Assembly (NCBI GenBank): GCA_947311285.1
Contig: CAMZKS010000010.1
Span: 1-19,454 of the forward strand
Reading direction: 5' to 3'
DNA length: 19,454 bases
Source: an uncultured bacterium
GTDB lineage: Bacteria > Patescibacteriota > Gracilibacteria > UBA4473
Shown: positions 6,866 through 14,340 of the stretch, piece after piece
Layout of the letters: every line of letters starts with the position of its first letter
Position numbering within the stretch: position 1 is the stretch's first letter
Position numbers and translations under genes: made by a program
The notes under the pieces: generated by a model
Databases searched by the model: none
Seen by the model: only the letters and a program-made list of their open reading frames with translations
What the model was told of the DNA's origin: nothing

Positions 6866-8049
6866 GATTGTTTTGTTTCTAAATACTCAAAGACCGTGTG
6901 TAAGTCTTTATCGCCCCGCCCCGATAGATTTACTACTAATACGTCTTCGGGCTTCATGATTAAGGCTCGTTTATAGGCCTCTGCTAAGGCGTGTGATGAT
7001 TCAAGAGCGGGGATAATTCCTTCACTGCGAGAAAAGTTTAATAATGAATCCATGGCCTCGTCATCGGTAACACCCACATATTCAGCGTCGCCCAGTTGAT
7101 CTAAATAAGCGTGAATAGGAGACACTCCAGGGTAATCGAGTCCGGCAGAAATAGAATGGCTTTCTTCAATTTGGCCGTTTGCATCACAGTTAACTTTGCT
7201 AATGCTGCCGTGTAGGCAGCCCGTTACACCACGTCCAATGGTTAAACCGTGCTGGATGTTATTACCGGCTGGCTCAACGCCAACCAGCATTGTGTTTTTA
7301 TCCTCTAAAAAAGCTTGGAAAATACCAATCGCGTTGGATCCACCGCCCACACACGCGAGTACTTGGTCGGGCAACTTTCCGGTTTGATCTAATATTTGCG
7401 CGCGGGCTTCTAGGCCTATTATTCGTTGAAATCGGGCTACCATTTCTGGGAAAGGGTGTGGTCCGGCCGCTGTTCCAAACATATAATAAGTATCTTCTGC
7501 GTGCGAAATCCAGTAACGCATCGCTTCGTTAATGGCATCTTTAAGAGACGCGGATCCCGTTTCAACACTGATGACTTCGGCCCCAAGTAAGCGCATACGT
7601 TCGACGTTCACTTGCTGCCTGACTACGTCTTTAGCGCCCATAAAAACTTTAACTGGCATATTAAAATGTGCCCCCGCCATGGCGGTAGCAATGCCGTGTT
7701 GTCCTGCACCAGTTTCGGCGATAAGGTGCTTAGCGCCCATTTCTCGCGCAATTATAGCTTGTCCAATCACGTTATTTGTTTTGTGAGCTCCACCGTGGAG
7801 TAGATCTTCTCGTTTGACCCAAATTTGAGCTCCATTATTGGGACCAAAATTTTTAGCGTGATAGATAGGTGTTGTTCGCCCCGCAAAGTTTTGTAATAAA
7901 TTATCAAACTCTGCTTGCAAGGGTTTAGATTTCTTAAAATCTTCAAATACTTGCTCTACTTTTTTAAGCACGGGTTGCAATAACTCGGGGGCAAAACAGC
8001 CGCCAAATTGGCCAAAATGTCCGCCGGAATTTTCAATAAAATTTGCCAT
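6862..8049 (-). CDS. trpB: Tryptophan synthase beta chain
   Basis: A 395-residue PLP enzyme that condenses indole with L-serine to form L-tryptophan. It is of the TrpB1 type that works with TrpA. Visible motifs: FGGCFAPELLQP at the N-terminus, REDLLHGGAHKTNN with the PLP-binding Lys90, AETGAGQHG with the catalytic Glu, CVGGGSNAIG for the PLP phosphate, SISAGLDYPGV, EGIIPALESSHA, and the C-terminal SGRGDKD. Length is typical (about 395-400). In transcription order it follows the SDR gene after a 44-nt gap, the largest in the operon, and that gap holds a small hairpin right before the ATG. It overlaps trpA by 4 nt. The assignment is certain. Confidence 0.98.
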   Translation of the reverse strand: MANFIENSGGHFGQFGGCFAPELLQPVLKKVEQVFEDFKKSKPLQAEFDNLLQNFAGRTTPIYHAKNFGPNNGAQIWVKREDLLHGGAHKTNNVIGQAIIAREMGAKHLIAETGAGQHGIATAMAGAHFNMPVKVFMGAKDVVRQQVNVERMRLLGAEVISVETGSASLKDAINEAMRYWISHAEDTYYMFGTAAGPHPFPEMVARFQRIIGLEARAQILDQTGKLPDQVLACVGGGSNAIGIFQAFLEDKNTMLVGVEPAGNNIQHGLTIGRGVTGCLHGSISKVNCDANGQIEESHSISAGLDYPGVSPIHAYLDQLGDAEYVGVTDDEAMDSLLNFSRSEGIIPALESSHALAEAYKRALIMKPEDVLVVNLSGRGDKDLHTVFEYLETKQS

Positions 8050-8052
8050 GTT

Positions 8053-8070
8053 GTACCGGTGTAACGGTAC
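8053..8070 (-). promoter_or_regulatory. Small hairpin directly before the trpB start codon
   Basis: On the minus strand GTACCG, a 6-nt loop and CGGTAC form a perfect 6-bp stem that ends 3 nt before the trpB ATG. It could affect initiation of trpB inside the operon or be incidental. No promoter is evident in the gap. Confidence 0.35.
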
Positions 8071-8093
8071 GCGGTTTTGCTTTTAGATCAAAT

Positions 8094-8855
8094 CTATTTC
8101 TTATGAAAAATACGAGGGCTCGCTTGAGCGGTTGGATATACCACCAAGCTTTCAATGTTTACGTGTGGCGGTCTGGTAACACAGTAAACGATGTTATCGG
8201 CAATGTCGTCCGCGCTTAATTCTTCATACCCCTTGTAAACCGCTTCAGATCGGGCTTTGTCGCCACGAAATCTGACAGAAGAGAACTCAGTATTGACCAT
8301 GCCTGGAGCAATATCGGTCACTCTAATACCCGTAGTTATTAAATCGATACGCAGCGATTTAGAGATCATTTGTACAAAACTTTTAGTGCCACCGTAAACG
8401 TTACCACCTTCGTAGGCTTCAAGCCCCGCCGTTGAACTTAAGTTAACAATGTGCCCCTTGGTTGCTTTTAGAAATGGGATTGCTAGCTGAGCGATTTTTA
8501 AAAAACCTTTGATGTTCACATCGATCATTTCTTCCCAGTCGCTGAAATTATAATCTTCAAACGATTCTTTGCCGCGTGACAGGCCTGCGTTATTAATAAG
8601 CATATCAATTTTCAAACCTGCAATGTCTTGGTAAAAAGTCTCAACGGCCCTTAAATCAGAGACATCGAGGCTATAAGTTTTGACAGTAATACCGTGTTCT
8701 TTTTCCAGTCGTTGGTGTAACTCTTCGAGTCGATCTTTACGACGAGCCACAATGATTAAATTCTTTCCGAGAGCGGCAAGACCTTCGGCAGTGGCTTGGC
8801 CGATACCGCTAGAAGCGCCGGTAATGAGAGCGAAAGCGTTTTTGTTAAGATGCAT
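8094..8855 (-). CDS. Short-chain dehydrogenase/reductase, YdfG-like
   Basis: A 253-residue classical SDR that oxidises or reduces an alcohol/carbonyl with NAD(P). The nucleotide-binding motif TGASSGIG is at 12-19, NNAG at 88-91, catalytic Asn114, Ser141 (NLSSTAG), Tyr154 and Lys158 (YGGTK). Arg38-Arg39 at the end of the second strand favours NADP. The C-terminal stretches NTEFSSVRFRGDKARSEAVY and RPPHVNIESLVVYPTAQASP closely follow E. coli YdfG and its relatives, which act on L-serine, L-allo-threonine and 3-hydroxy acids. It lies in the middle of the trp operon, 11 nt after a HAD phosphatase gene and 44 nt before trpB; TrpB consumes serine, but a link is only a guess. The fold and cofactor site are certain, the substrate is not. 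Confidence 0.9.
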   Translation of the reverse strand: MHLNKNAFALITGASSGIGQATAEGLAALGKNLIIVARRKDRLEELHQRLEKEHGITVKTYSLDVSDLRAVETFYQDIAGLKIDMLINNAGLSRGKESFEDYNFSDWEEMIDVNIKGFLKIAQLAIPFLKATKGHIVNLSSTAGLEAYEGGNVYGGTKSFVQMISKSLRIDLITTGIRVTDIAPGMVNTEFSSVRFRGDKARSEAVYKGYEELSADDIADNIVYCVTRPPHVNIESLVVYPTAQASPRIFHKK

Positions 8856-8866
8856 AAAAGGGTTAA

Positions 8867-9514
8867 TTATGAATTAAGTTTATTAATAAGAGCTGGCAAC
8901 TCTGAAATGTCTTTTAAAATATAGTCCGCATTCGAAAAATCCATATCAGTAGTGAATCCATGAGGGATGGCGATAGTGACAATTCCAGCCGCTTTGCCAG
9001 CGGCTACGCCTCGCGGAGCGTCTTCAATGACCAAGGCTTCGTTGGCTTTCACATTGGCCTTACTGAGGGCTTCTAAGTAAATTTCTGGGTCTGGTTTTAT
9101 GTTCGTGCAGTCTTCACGGGTAAGGATGAAGTCAAAGTAGCTAAGTAGTTGGTCGTGGCTGTGCCCGAGTTGTAAATGCTCTTGACGGGCGCTGGTAGCT
9201 AATCCTAGTATATAGTGCTTATTTAACGACTGAAGAATGGCTTCAACATTCGGAATAGAGTGATCTTTTTCTGCTAGCTTGTAGTTCCAAATAGCCTTGC
9301 GCAGCTCTTTAAATTTCGAGTTAAAACCAGCCTCAAGTTCCCTTTCGGCAAAAAATCCGGCAGAACCTTTGTTTGTGTGAAGCGTGTGGTCTTTAAAGTC
9401 TTCTAATGAGTAGGGTATTTTCAAGTCGTCTAGAACTATTTGATTTGCTTCATATACGAGATGTTCACTGGAAACCAACACACCATCGTTATCGAAAAAA
9501 ATTGCTTTAAGCAT
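8867..9514 (-). CDS. HAD-superfamily phosphatase, beta-PGM-like
   Basis: A 215-residue haloacid dehalogenase-type hydrolase. Motif I FFDNDGVLV has the nucleophile Asp8 and the acid/base Asp10; motif II is the Thr/Ser in GLATSAR; motif III is the Lys in NIKPDPEIY; motif IV is IEDAPRGVAAGKAAGI. A helical cap (about 15-80) lies between motifs I and II, as in subfamily IA. 'DNDGVLV.SE' and 'KPdPEiYl' are typical of beta-phosphoglucomutase and sugar-phosphate phosphatase relatives, so a small phosphorylated metabolite is the expected substrate. It overlaps the next upstream gene, another HAD, by 8 nt and is 11 nt from the SDR, so it belongs to the trp operon. The specific substrate cannot be told from sequence. 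Confidence 0.88.
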   Translation of the reverse strand: MLKAIFFDNDGVLVSSEHLVYEANQIVLDDLKIPYSLEDFKDHTLHTNKGSAGFFAERELEAGFNSKFKELRKAIWNYKLAEKDHSIPNVEAILQSLNKHYILGLATSARQEHLQLGHSHDQLLSYFDFILTREDCTNIKPDPEIYLEALSKANVKANEALVIEDAPRGVAAGKAAGIVTIAIPHGFTTDMDFSNADYILKDISELPALINKLNS

Positions 9515-10139
9515 GGTCGTCTAATTGATTAAATAATTCTTCTGCACTATCACAAATAATATCAGGCTTTGAGAATTTCAAATGCTCTCGGGTGTGCACA
9601 CCCCAACTAACGGCAATGTTTTGAATTCCCGCACTATGGGCATGTTCAATGTCGCTAATGGTGTCACCAATAAATAACGCATCATAGGGTTCTCTGTTCA
9701 AATTGGTGAGTAGGTTTAGTATTTTTTTGTCTTTATAGCCGGGGGTTTCTCGTCCAATGACAGATTTAAAATGATCCTCTAGCTTATGAATTTCAAGCCA
9801 TTTTTGAATCACTGTTTTTAGGTTTGAAGAGATTATGTGATGTTCAAATCTACCTGATATTTCTTTAAAACTTTCTATAAAACCGGGGAACACTTGTACG
9901 TGTGAAGGATAATTTTTCTCTTCATGGGCTGAATAACGAGACCGAATGCCGTCGGCTACATCGGGGTAATGTTCTGACAAATACTCAAAAGGAAACTTGT
10001 GTGTAAAAGTGGCTTGGTAGTCGCTTAGTTTAAACTCTATGCCGGTTTTAGCCATTTCATCGCGCCAAAAAGAGAACACAAATTCGGTTGAATCTGCCAT
10101 AACGCCATCGAAATCCCACAGTAAAATTGGTTTATGCAT
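9507..10139 (-). CDS. HAD-superfamily phosphatase, phosphoglycolate-phosphatase-like
   Basis: A 210-residue HAD subfamily IA hydrolase. Motif I LLWDFDGVMADS has Asp9 and Asp11, motif II is HHIISSN, the Lys of motif III lies in PGYKDKKI, and motif IV is FIGDTISDIEHAHSAGI, followed by VSWGVHTREHL, a typical Gph-like end. The helical cap covers about residues 18-85. It overlaps trpF by 8 nt and the second HAD gene by 8 nt. The two HAD proteins differ clearly from each other (motifs I, II and IV), so they are not a recent duplication. Possible roles are removal of phosphoglycolate or of phosphorylated pathway intermediates; neither can be chosen from the sequence. Confidence 0.88.
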   Translation of the reverse strand: MHKPILLWDFDGVMADSTEFVFSFWRDEMAKTGIEFKLSDYQATFTHKFPFEYLSEHYPDVADGIRSRYSAHEEKNYPSHVQVFPGFIESFKEISGRFEHHIISSNLKTVIQKWLEIHKLEDHFKSVIGRETPGYKDKKILNLLTNLNREPYDALFIGDTISDIEHAHSAGIQNIAVSWGVHTREHLKFSKPDIICDSAEELFNQLDDHA

Positions 10140-10770
10140 CTTCGAGTTTAGTGAGAAGTGACTCTAGTTTTGTTCTATCAAATTGGCCCTTTGTTTCAAC
10201 GCCGGAGGCGGCATCAAATAAGGTGGCGGAGTGAAATTGATCTAATAGTTTTGACGCGGTTTCTGGGTTAATACCGCCCGCTAAAGCATAAGGAATATTA
10301 ATTTCTATTGAGCTATTAATAGACTCAAGCAAGGTGTCGCTGTTTACTATTTGTGTTCCTGATCCAGGCGTTTTGCTGTCGAATAAGAATAAGTCGCAGT
10401 TTTTGCCATACAATTGCAAGTCTGATGTTTTTAAGTTTTCATCTACAGAAAAGGCTTTCCAGATTTTATGATTTTTAAATTCAGATAACTGCTTTTTTAA
10501 GGTTTCAATAAATTCAAAACCTTCGTTGCCGTGTAATTGAATGATATCTAAATCTACTATCTGTGACGTCTCTACAATATTTTCGACGGCAGTGTTTTGA
10601 AAAACACCGACTTTACGTCCTGTGTAGGCGTGGCTGAGCTTTTGTGCCTCCATGGGCTCTATGTGCCTTTTTGAGCCGGAAACAAAGTTAAACCCAACGT
10701 AGGGCACGCTCAAATCTTGACAAGCTTGGGCCATACGTAAGTTACGAACACCGCAGACTTTTAATTTCAT
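10132..10770 (-). CDS. trpF: Phosphoribosylanthranilate isomerase
   Basis: A 212-residue TIM-barrel enzyme converting N-(5'-phosphoribosyl)anthranilate to CdRP by an Amadori rearrangement. The general base Cys6 is in KLKVCGVRN and the general acid Asp in LFLFDSKTPGSGT. Other motifs: YVGFNFVSGSKRHI, VGVFQN, IIQLHGNE, ALAGGINPET and AASGVETKGQFD with the phosphate-binding loop. Length is as expected (200-215). The start overlaps the trpC stop by 4 nt, and its end overlaps the first HAD gene by 8 nt. Separate trpC and trpF genes, rather than the fused enterobacterial form, are seen here. Certain. Confidence 0.97.
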   Translation of the reverse strand: MKLKVCGVRNLRMAQACQDLSVPYVGFNFVSGSKRHIEPMEAQKLSHAYTGRKVGVFQNTAVENIVETSQIVDLDIIQLHGNEGFEFIETLKKQLSEFKNHKIWKAFSVDENLKTSDLQLYGKNCDLFLFDSKTPGSGTQIVNSDTLLESINSSIEINIPYALAGGINPETASKLLDQFHSATLFDAASGVETKGQFDRTKLESLLTKLEDA

Positions 10771-11537
10771 AGGAGTGCTTTGATTTTTGCTTGAATTAAT
10801 CGCTGGTCACCAGACATAAGCACGCTGCCCACTAAAATTGCATCACAATAAGGCGACACTAAATCAACATCAGCTTTTGTGCTAATGCCGGATTCAGCGA
10901 CTTTTACAATGTGATCCGGTAGTTTTTTCAACAAATCAGGTACTCGGTTTATATCGACTGATAAATCAGAAAAATGACGAGCATTTACGCCAATAATTTT
11001 AGCTCCACTTTGTAGAGCGATTTTAATTTCAGCTTCGTCTTGAGTTTCAACTAAAGCATCCATGCCCAAGCTTTCGGCATACTCTCTCATAGTTTTTAAC
11101 TTATCAGTTGTTTTTAATACCGAGGTCATCAACAAAACAGCGCTGGCTTCGCTTATCCGAGCCTCTAGTATTTGCCCTGTATCGATAATAAAATCTTTAC
11201 GTAGTATCGGAACTTCAACTTCTCGCACCACATTGTTTAAATCAGAAAGAGAGCCTTGAAAGAATTCATAATCCGTTAGCACGGAAATTGCAGCCGCGCC
11301 ACATGATTCATAAATTAAACCAATTTCAACTACATCGGCCTCTGGAGCAATAGCACCTTTGCTCGGAGAAGCCTTTTTAATTTCGGTGATTAGTTTTACT
11401 GTTTCGCCCTTTTTTCGGGTTATGGCTTTTAAAAAACTGAGTTTGTTTTTACGAGGTTTGGCGTTTTTAAGGGTTCGTTCGAGTCCTGAAATTTCGCGTT
11501 CTTTTTGGGCTATTATTTTTTTGAGGATAGTCATCAT
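10767..11537 (-). CDS. trpC: Indole-3-glycerol phosphate synthase
   Basis: A 256-residue TIM-barrel enzyme closing the indole ring from CdRP to indole-3-glycerol phosphate. Key motifs: LITEIKKASPSKG (catalytic Lys), ISVLTDYEFFQGS, PILRKDFIID (catalytic Lys), ALVETQDEAE (Glu), IIGVNARHFSDL, VAESGIS and ILVGSVLM (phosphate site). Two ATG codons stand at the start (11537 and 11534). A TATAAC box on the minus strand ends 1 nt before the first, so the second ATG lies at the expected +1 and may be the true start of a leaderless mRNA. It is the first gene of the operon: trpE, trpG and trpD are not upstream, where a DUF4349 gene on the same strand ends 75 nt away. Confidence 0.97.
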   Translation of the reverse strand: MMTILKKIIAQKEREISGLERTLKNAKPRKNKLSFLKAITRKKGETVKLITEIKKASPSKGAIAPEADVVEIGLIYESCGAAAISVLTDYEFFQGSLSDLNNVVREVEVPILRKDFIIDTGQILEARISEASAVLLMTSVLKTTDKLKTMREYAESLGMDALVETQDEAEIKIALQSGAKIIGVNARHFSDLSVDINRVPDLLKKLPDHIVKVAESGISTKADVDLVSPYCDAILVGSVLMSGDQRLIQAKIKALL

Positions 11538-11538
11538 C

Positions 11539-11572
11539 GTTATAGTAGCCTGCTTTTACTGAAAAAACAGGC
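11539..11572 (-). promoter_or_regulatory. Candidate trp operon promoter with overlapping inverted repeat
   Basis: The -10 box TATAAC is at plus 11539-11544. Right upstream (plus 11548-11572) is an inverted repeat, on the minus strand GCCTGTTTTT, a 5-nt loop, AAAAGCAGGC (10 pairs, one G-T). It fills the spacer and -35 region, where no good -35 box is seen; TTTTCA 15 nt upstream is the best. Such a position fits an operator. It has no T tract in either direction, so it is not a good terminator. A CGATTAA-CGATTAT direct repeat lies next to it (11573-11586). Confidence 0.4.
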
Positions 11573-11612
11573 CGATTAACGATTATTGAGACCCGTCTCG
11601 GTAAAAAGGGAT

Positions 11613-12566
11613 TTATTTTTTAGCTTTCTTTTCTTTTTTAACACGACCAAATATTAGTCGTTTAAGTCCCCATAAAATCAAAAGTAATGGCAACCAAATT
11701 GGTGTGTAAACAACGGCTCTAATAAGCTTGTCCACGACTTCACGGGCATCGTGAATAAAATCATTTACGGCGGTTTTCCATGAAGCATCTAAGTTCCAGT
11801 CAGGACTACTAAAGTCTCCAATTTCTGGTTGCGGGTTAAGGGTCAATTGCAGTGTTGAATATGCTACATCCGTATCACGCCGAGTTTGAGTGTTACTCAG
11901 ATTATCAATTTCATCTTGTACTCGTGATAGCTCGCGATCAATTTCTAAAACATCACTAATGTTTTCCGTTTCTCTTTCCATCAAGGCTCTTAAACGATCT
12001 CGTCTTACTTCTAGGTTTTTAACACGGTTAGCAGTGTCGCGGTATTGAGCCGTAATATCTGCCGTTGAATAATTCTCTGACTTTTTAAGACCTAATTTTT
12101 CTAAGTTTTTACTTAGTATTTCTAAATTGTCAGCCGGAACTCGAATGGTAACGTTGTAGGCGAGTGTCCCACGACGCACCTCCCATGAATTTTGATGTGT
12201 AATGTACGCTTTTTGGCTTACTAATTCTGCTTCAACCATTGCTAAAGACTCCTCAGTGTCTTCAACCTCAATTTGTAGCGATCCATTCTTAACAATCTTT
12301 CTATCGACTAGTGCTTCTGGGGCAAAGCCTTGTGCCAGGGCTTCTGGTGGACGTAGAGAACTGCTAGCGACCATTTTGGCTCGGCCCATTAGTGAAGATT
12401 GAAATTGGTTTGAAACCATATTAATTTCCATCCCCTCATCAGAGAAGCGGTCATAATTTGTATTGTTGTTGGTAAAATAAATTCCAGCGACAACAACTAT
12501 AAAAAGAACTAAGGCGTAGTCCTTAATGAATTGATTGATTGATTTGAGTCCAGTTTTGATGCTCAT
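11613..12566 (-). CDS. DUF4349-family membrane protein with coiled coil
   Basis: A 317-residue envelope protein. A transmembrane helix at about residues 17-31 (YALVLFIVVVAGIYF) anchors it. The DUF4349 domain runs from about 89 to 245: RKIVKNGSLQIEVEDTEES, YNVTIRVPADNLEILSKNLEKLG, TADITAQYRDTANRVKNLEVRRDRL, then a probable coiled coil (ISDVLEIDRELSRVQDEIDNL) and the strand AYSTLQLTLNP. A second helix follows at about 285-305 (VVYTPIWLPLLLILWGLKRL) and a Lys-rich tail (RVKKEKKAKK), so both ends are probably cytosolic. The family is widespread and of unknown function. A 69-bp repeat shared with the vanW upstream region ends 90 nt before its ATG. The family call is confident. Confidence 0.9.
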   Translation of the reverse strand: MSIKTGLKSINQFIKDYALVLFIVVVAGIYFTNNNTNYDRFSDEGMEINMVSNQFQSSLMGRAKMVASSSLRPPEALAQGFAPEALVDRKIVKNGSLQIEVEDTEESLAMVEAELVSQKAYITHQNSWEVRRGTLAYNVTIRVPADNLEILSKNLEKLGLKKSENYSTADITAQYRDTANRVKNLEVRRDRLRALMERETENISDVLEIDRELSRVQDEIDNLSNTQTRRDTDVAYSTLQLTLNPQPEIGDFSSPDWNLDASWKTAVNDFIHDAREVVDKLIRAVVYTPIWLPLLLILWGLKRLIFGRVKKEKKAKK

Positions 12567-12656
12567 AATTAAAACGTTTATTTTTTAAGAGTCTAAAAGA
12601 TAGACGCTTAATATGCAAATTTGCAACTTTATTCATAAGCTTAACCACAGACCTCG

Positions 12657-12725
12657 TAAATGCCTCTCTTTCTCTTTTGTCTTTAATTCTTTTCTTAATG
12701 GTCGGCTTACTCCTTGAATTCATCC
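12657..12725 (-). repeat. 69-bp repeat, copy B, upstream of the DUF4349 gene
   Basis: This is 91% identical to 4900-4968 and has the same orientation relative to its downstream gene. An ATG at plus 12723 opens a basic frame (MNSRSKPTIKKRIKDKRERE...) that continues to 12523 and overlaps the DUF4349 start by 44 nt. Because the frame continues into unrelated sequence in each copy, I treat it as a repeat rather than a gene. Between it and the ATG are a hairpin GTCTA/TAGAC (12591-12605) and AT-rich DNA. TTGCAA with an 18-nt spacer and TATCTT may be a weak promoter. Confidence 0.78.
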
Positions 12726-12745
12726 CTTTCCAACTTGTCCCTATT

Positions 12746-12782
12746 AAAAAGATCCCAAAACGTGTTAAACGTTGAGATCTTT
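12746..12782 (-). terminator. Rho-independent terminator of efp
   Basis: On the minus strand AAAGATCTCAACG pairs with CGTTTTGGGATCTTT across a 7-nt loop, with a 2-nt bulge, followed by further T residues and TAATAG. It starts 21 nt after the efp stop. Confidence 0.8.
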
Positions 12783-12803
12783 AGCTCAAAAAACGAGTGA
12801 CTA

Positions 12804-13364
12804 TTACTTCGCTCTCTCTACGTAATCACCGTTTAAGGTATTCACTACTACTTTATCTCCTTTATTTAAAAACGGGGGAACTTTGATTACTAAGCCCGTG
12901 TTCAGCTTTGCGTCTTTGGTTACGTTCCCTGCCGTGTTACCCTTAACCCCTGGCTCGGTCTCAATAATTTCAAACGTCATTTTAGGTTGCACCTGAACGT
13001 TGATTGGGTTTCCATTGAAATACTGAATATCCGCCTCCATTCCGTCTGACAAGAAGTTTACGGTGTCTCCTAATTGGTCCTTTGTGAAAGCCATTTGCTC
13101 ATACGTTTCGTTATCCATAAACTCATAATCGTCTCCGTTCGCATATAAAAACTGAGCCCGCTTATAACTAATATCAGCGGGTTCCGCTTTATCATTACCT
13201 GAAAAAGTTTTTTCCATCGTAGAGCCAGTAATAAGGTTCTTAAGTTTCGTTTTCATGTTTCCGCCTTGTCTGGCTGTTTTACCAAATTGATTCCACGTGA
13301 CGGTGTAAGGTTGTCCATCAAGTTCAATATGAACTCCGGTTTTAATTTCTGAGATACTTAACAT
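12804..13364 (-). CDS. efp: Translation elongation factor P
   Basis: A 186-residue three-domain factor (E. coli 188) that binds between P and E sites and relieves stalling at polyproline. Domain I contains IKTGVHIELDGQPYTV and the tip loop FGKTARQGGNMKTKLKNL; domains II-III contain EKTFSGNDKAEPADI, YEFMDNETYEQM, GVKGNTAGNVTKDAKLNTG and VVNTLNGDYVERAK, the family ending. The residue at the tip, aligned with E. coli Lys34, is Arg32. Arg at this site is rhamnosylated by EarP in some bacteria, but the flanks here (TARQGG) differ from the usual EarP context (SGRN), so its modification state is open. The gene stands alone, with a terminator after it and TAAAAT (plus 13373-13378) 8 nt before the ATG. 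Confidence 0.97.
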   Translation of the reverse strand: MLSISEIKTGVHIELDGQPYTVTWNQFGKTARQGGNMKTKLKNLITGSTMEKTFSGNDKAEPADISYKRAQFLYANGDDYEFMDNETYEQMAFTKDQLGDTVNFLSDGMEADIQYFNGNPINVQVQPKMTFEIIETEPGVKGNTAGNVTKDAKLNTGLVIKVPPFLNKGDKVVVNTLNGDYVERAK

Positions 13365-13424
13365 AAAATAAAATTTTAAAAATTAATCGTCTAAATCATA
13401 AAAATATTCGGCGCGCTGTACAGC

Positions 13425-14270
13425 TTAGACTTTTAAAGACTCTTTTTTGAGATTGTAAAAATTAGTTCCAAATACCAAACCAAACACCATTAAGGTTGAG
13501 AAAGGAATCACTCCCACTCCAATTAAAAGTAATACAGATTCAAATACCAACGGTATAACGTAGAAATTAAGAACACTTAAATAACTTTTCCCGTAGGTCC
13601 ATTCGGAAGTAGAAGCCATTAAACCAATTAACCAGAACACCAACGCCCACCAAGCGGCCGTTAATAAACGCCAAATACAAAGTACAAACCACAGACCAAC
13701 AAAAATAAAGCCAATCGCTACCCCAATAAGGCGAGGCTTTGCCCCATACCAGAATGTTTCAATATCAGCCTTAGTAAAGGTTATATTTTCTTCAAATTCA
13801 CTAAAATAGACTTCTTGGTATTCACCTGTTTGTTTTTTTCCAATAAATTTTTCAGCCGTTACCACTAATCCTCCAGGATAACCTTTCAAACTATCCTCGT
13901 TGTACTCAACTTGCTGTGTATCAATAACAACCAAGGCCTCTCCTAAATCATCAAAAACAACATAAGGTTGCGGTAAATTGATGCTAAATACACCGTCTTC
14001 TACCTGAGCCTCAAAGTCCGGAACGGTACTCCACCATTCGTTTTCAATCCAACTAACAACGCTTTGGGTAAACGTAAACCACACTCCAATCGTTAAAATA
14101 ACAGCGGCAATAGTGTTCCAAGTGAACCAAAAAATCCAGGTTCGCGAAACCGCTTTACCATTCTCCGGATAAAGCACCGTTTTAAGAAAACTAAGGTTTG
14201 TCCAAACGTGCCCCATGCGAGACCAGACGTTAACTTTTGGTGTCGCCGGTTCTGAAACTTTTTTATTCAT
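13425..14270 (-). CDS. DUF1189-like polytopic membrane protein
   Basis: A 281-residue protein. The N-terminal 45 residues are cytosolic, a first helix lies at about 48-68 (FWFTWNTIAAVILTIGVWFTF), then a ~110-residue extracytoplasmic domain and about four helices between 180 and 270, with a basic C-terminus (NLKKESLKV). The outer domain has the DUF1189 layout: VEDGVFSINLPQPYVVFDDLGEA, VVIDTQQVE, and the later VVTAEKFIGKK. DUF1189 proteins are membrane proteins of unknown function, related by topology to YIP1 proteins. It is divergent from grpE and 60 nt before efp. No start signal is seen. Family assignment by eye, fairly likely; no function proposed. Confidence 0.72.
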   Translation of the reverse strand: MNKKVSEPATPKVNVWSRMGHVWTNLSFLKTVLYPENGKAVSRTWIFWFTWNTIAAVILTIGVWFTFTQSVVSWIENEWWSTVPDFEAQVEDGVFSINLPQPYVVFDDLGEALVVIDTQQVEYNEDSLKGYPGGLVVTAEKFIGKKQTGEYQEVYFSEFEENITFTKADIETFWYGAKPRLIGVAIGFIFVGLWFVLCIWRLLTAAWWALVFWLIGLMASTSEWTYGKSYLSVLNFYVIPLVFESVLLLIGVGVIPFSTLMVFGLVFGTNFYNLKKESLKV

Positions 14271-14340
14271 TTTAAAGGGATAAAGCCTTGGTTTTAATTG
14301 CGCTTGGCAAACTCAGTAAAAATTTATAGGATCGTCCGTG

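Noticed and set aside
8867..10139. The two adjacent HAD genes as a recent tandem duplication
   Set aside because: Motifs I, II and IV and the cap regions differ clearly, so they belong to different HAD branches.
11538..11612. Trp attenuator before trpC
   Set aside because: No Trp codons, no leader ORF and no terminator with T tract in this gap.
12523..12723. 66-residue basic protein before the DUF4349 gene
   Set aside because: It overlaps the DUF4349 start by 44 nt, and only its first third is shared with the copy before vanW, where the frame stops after 29 codons. Treated as a repeat.
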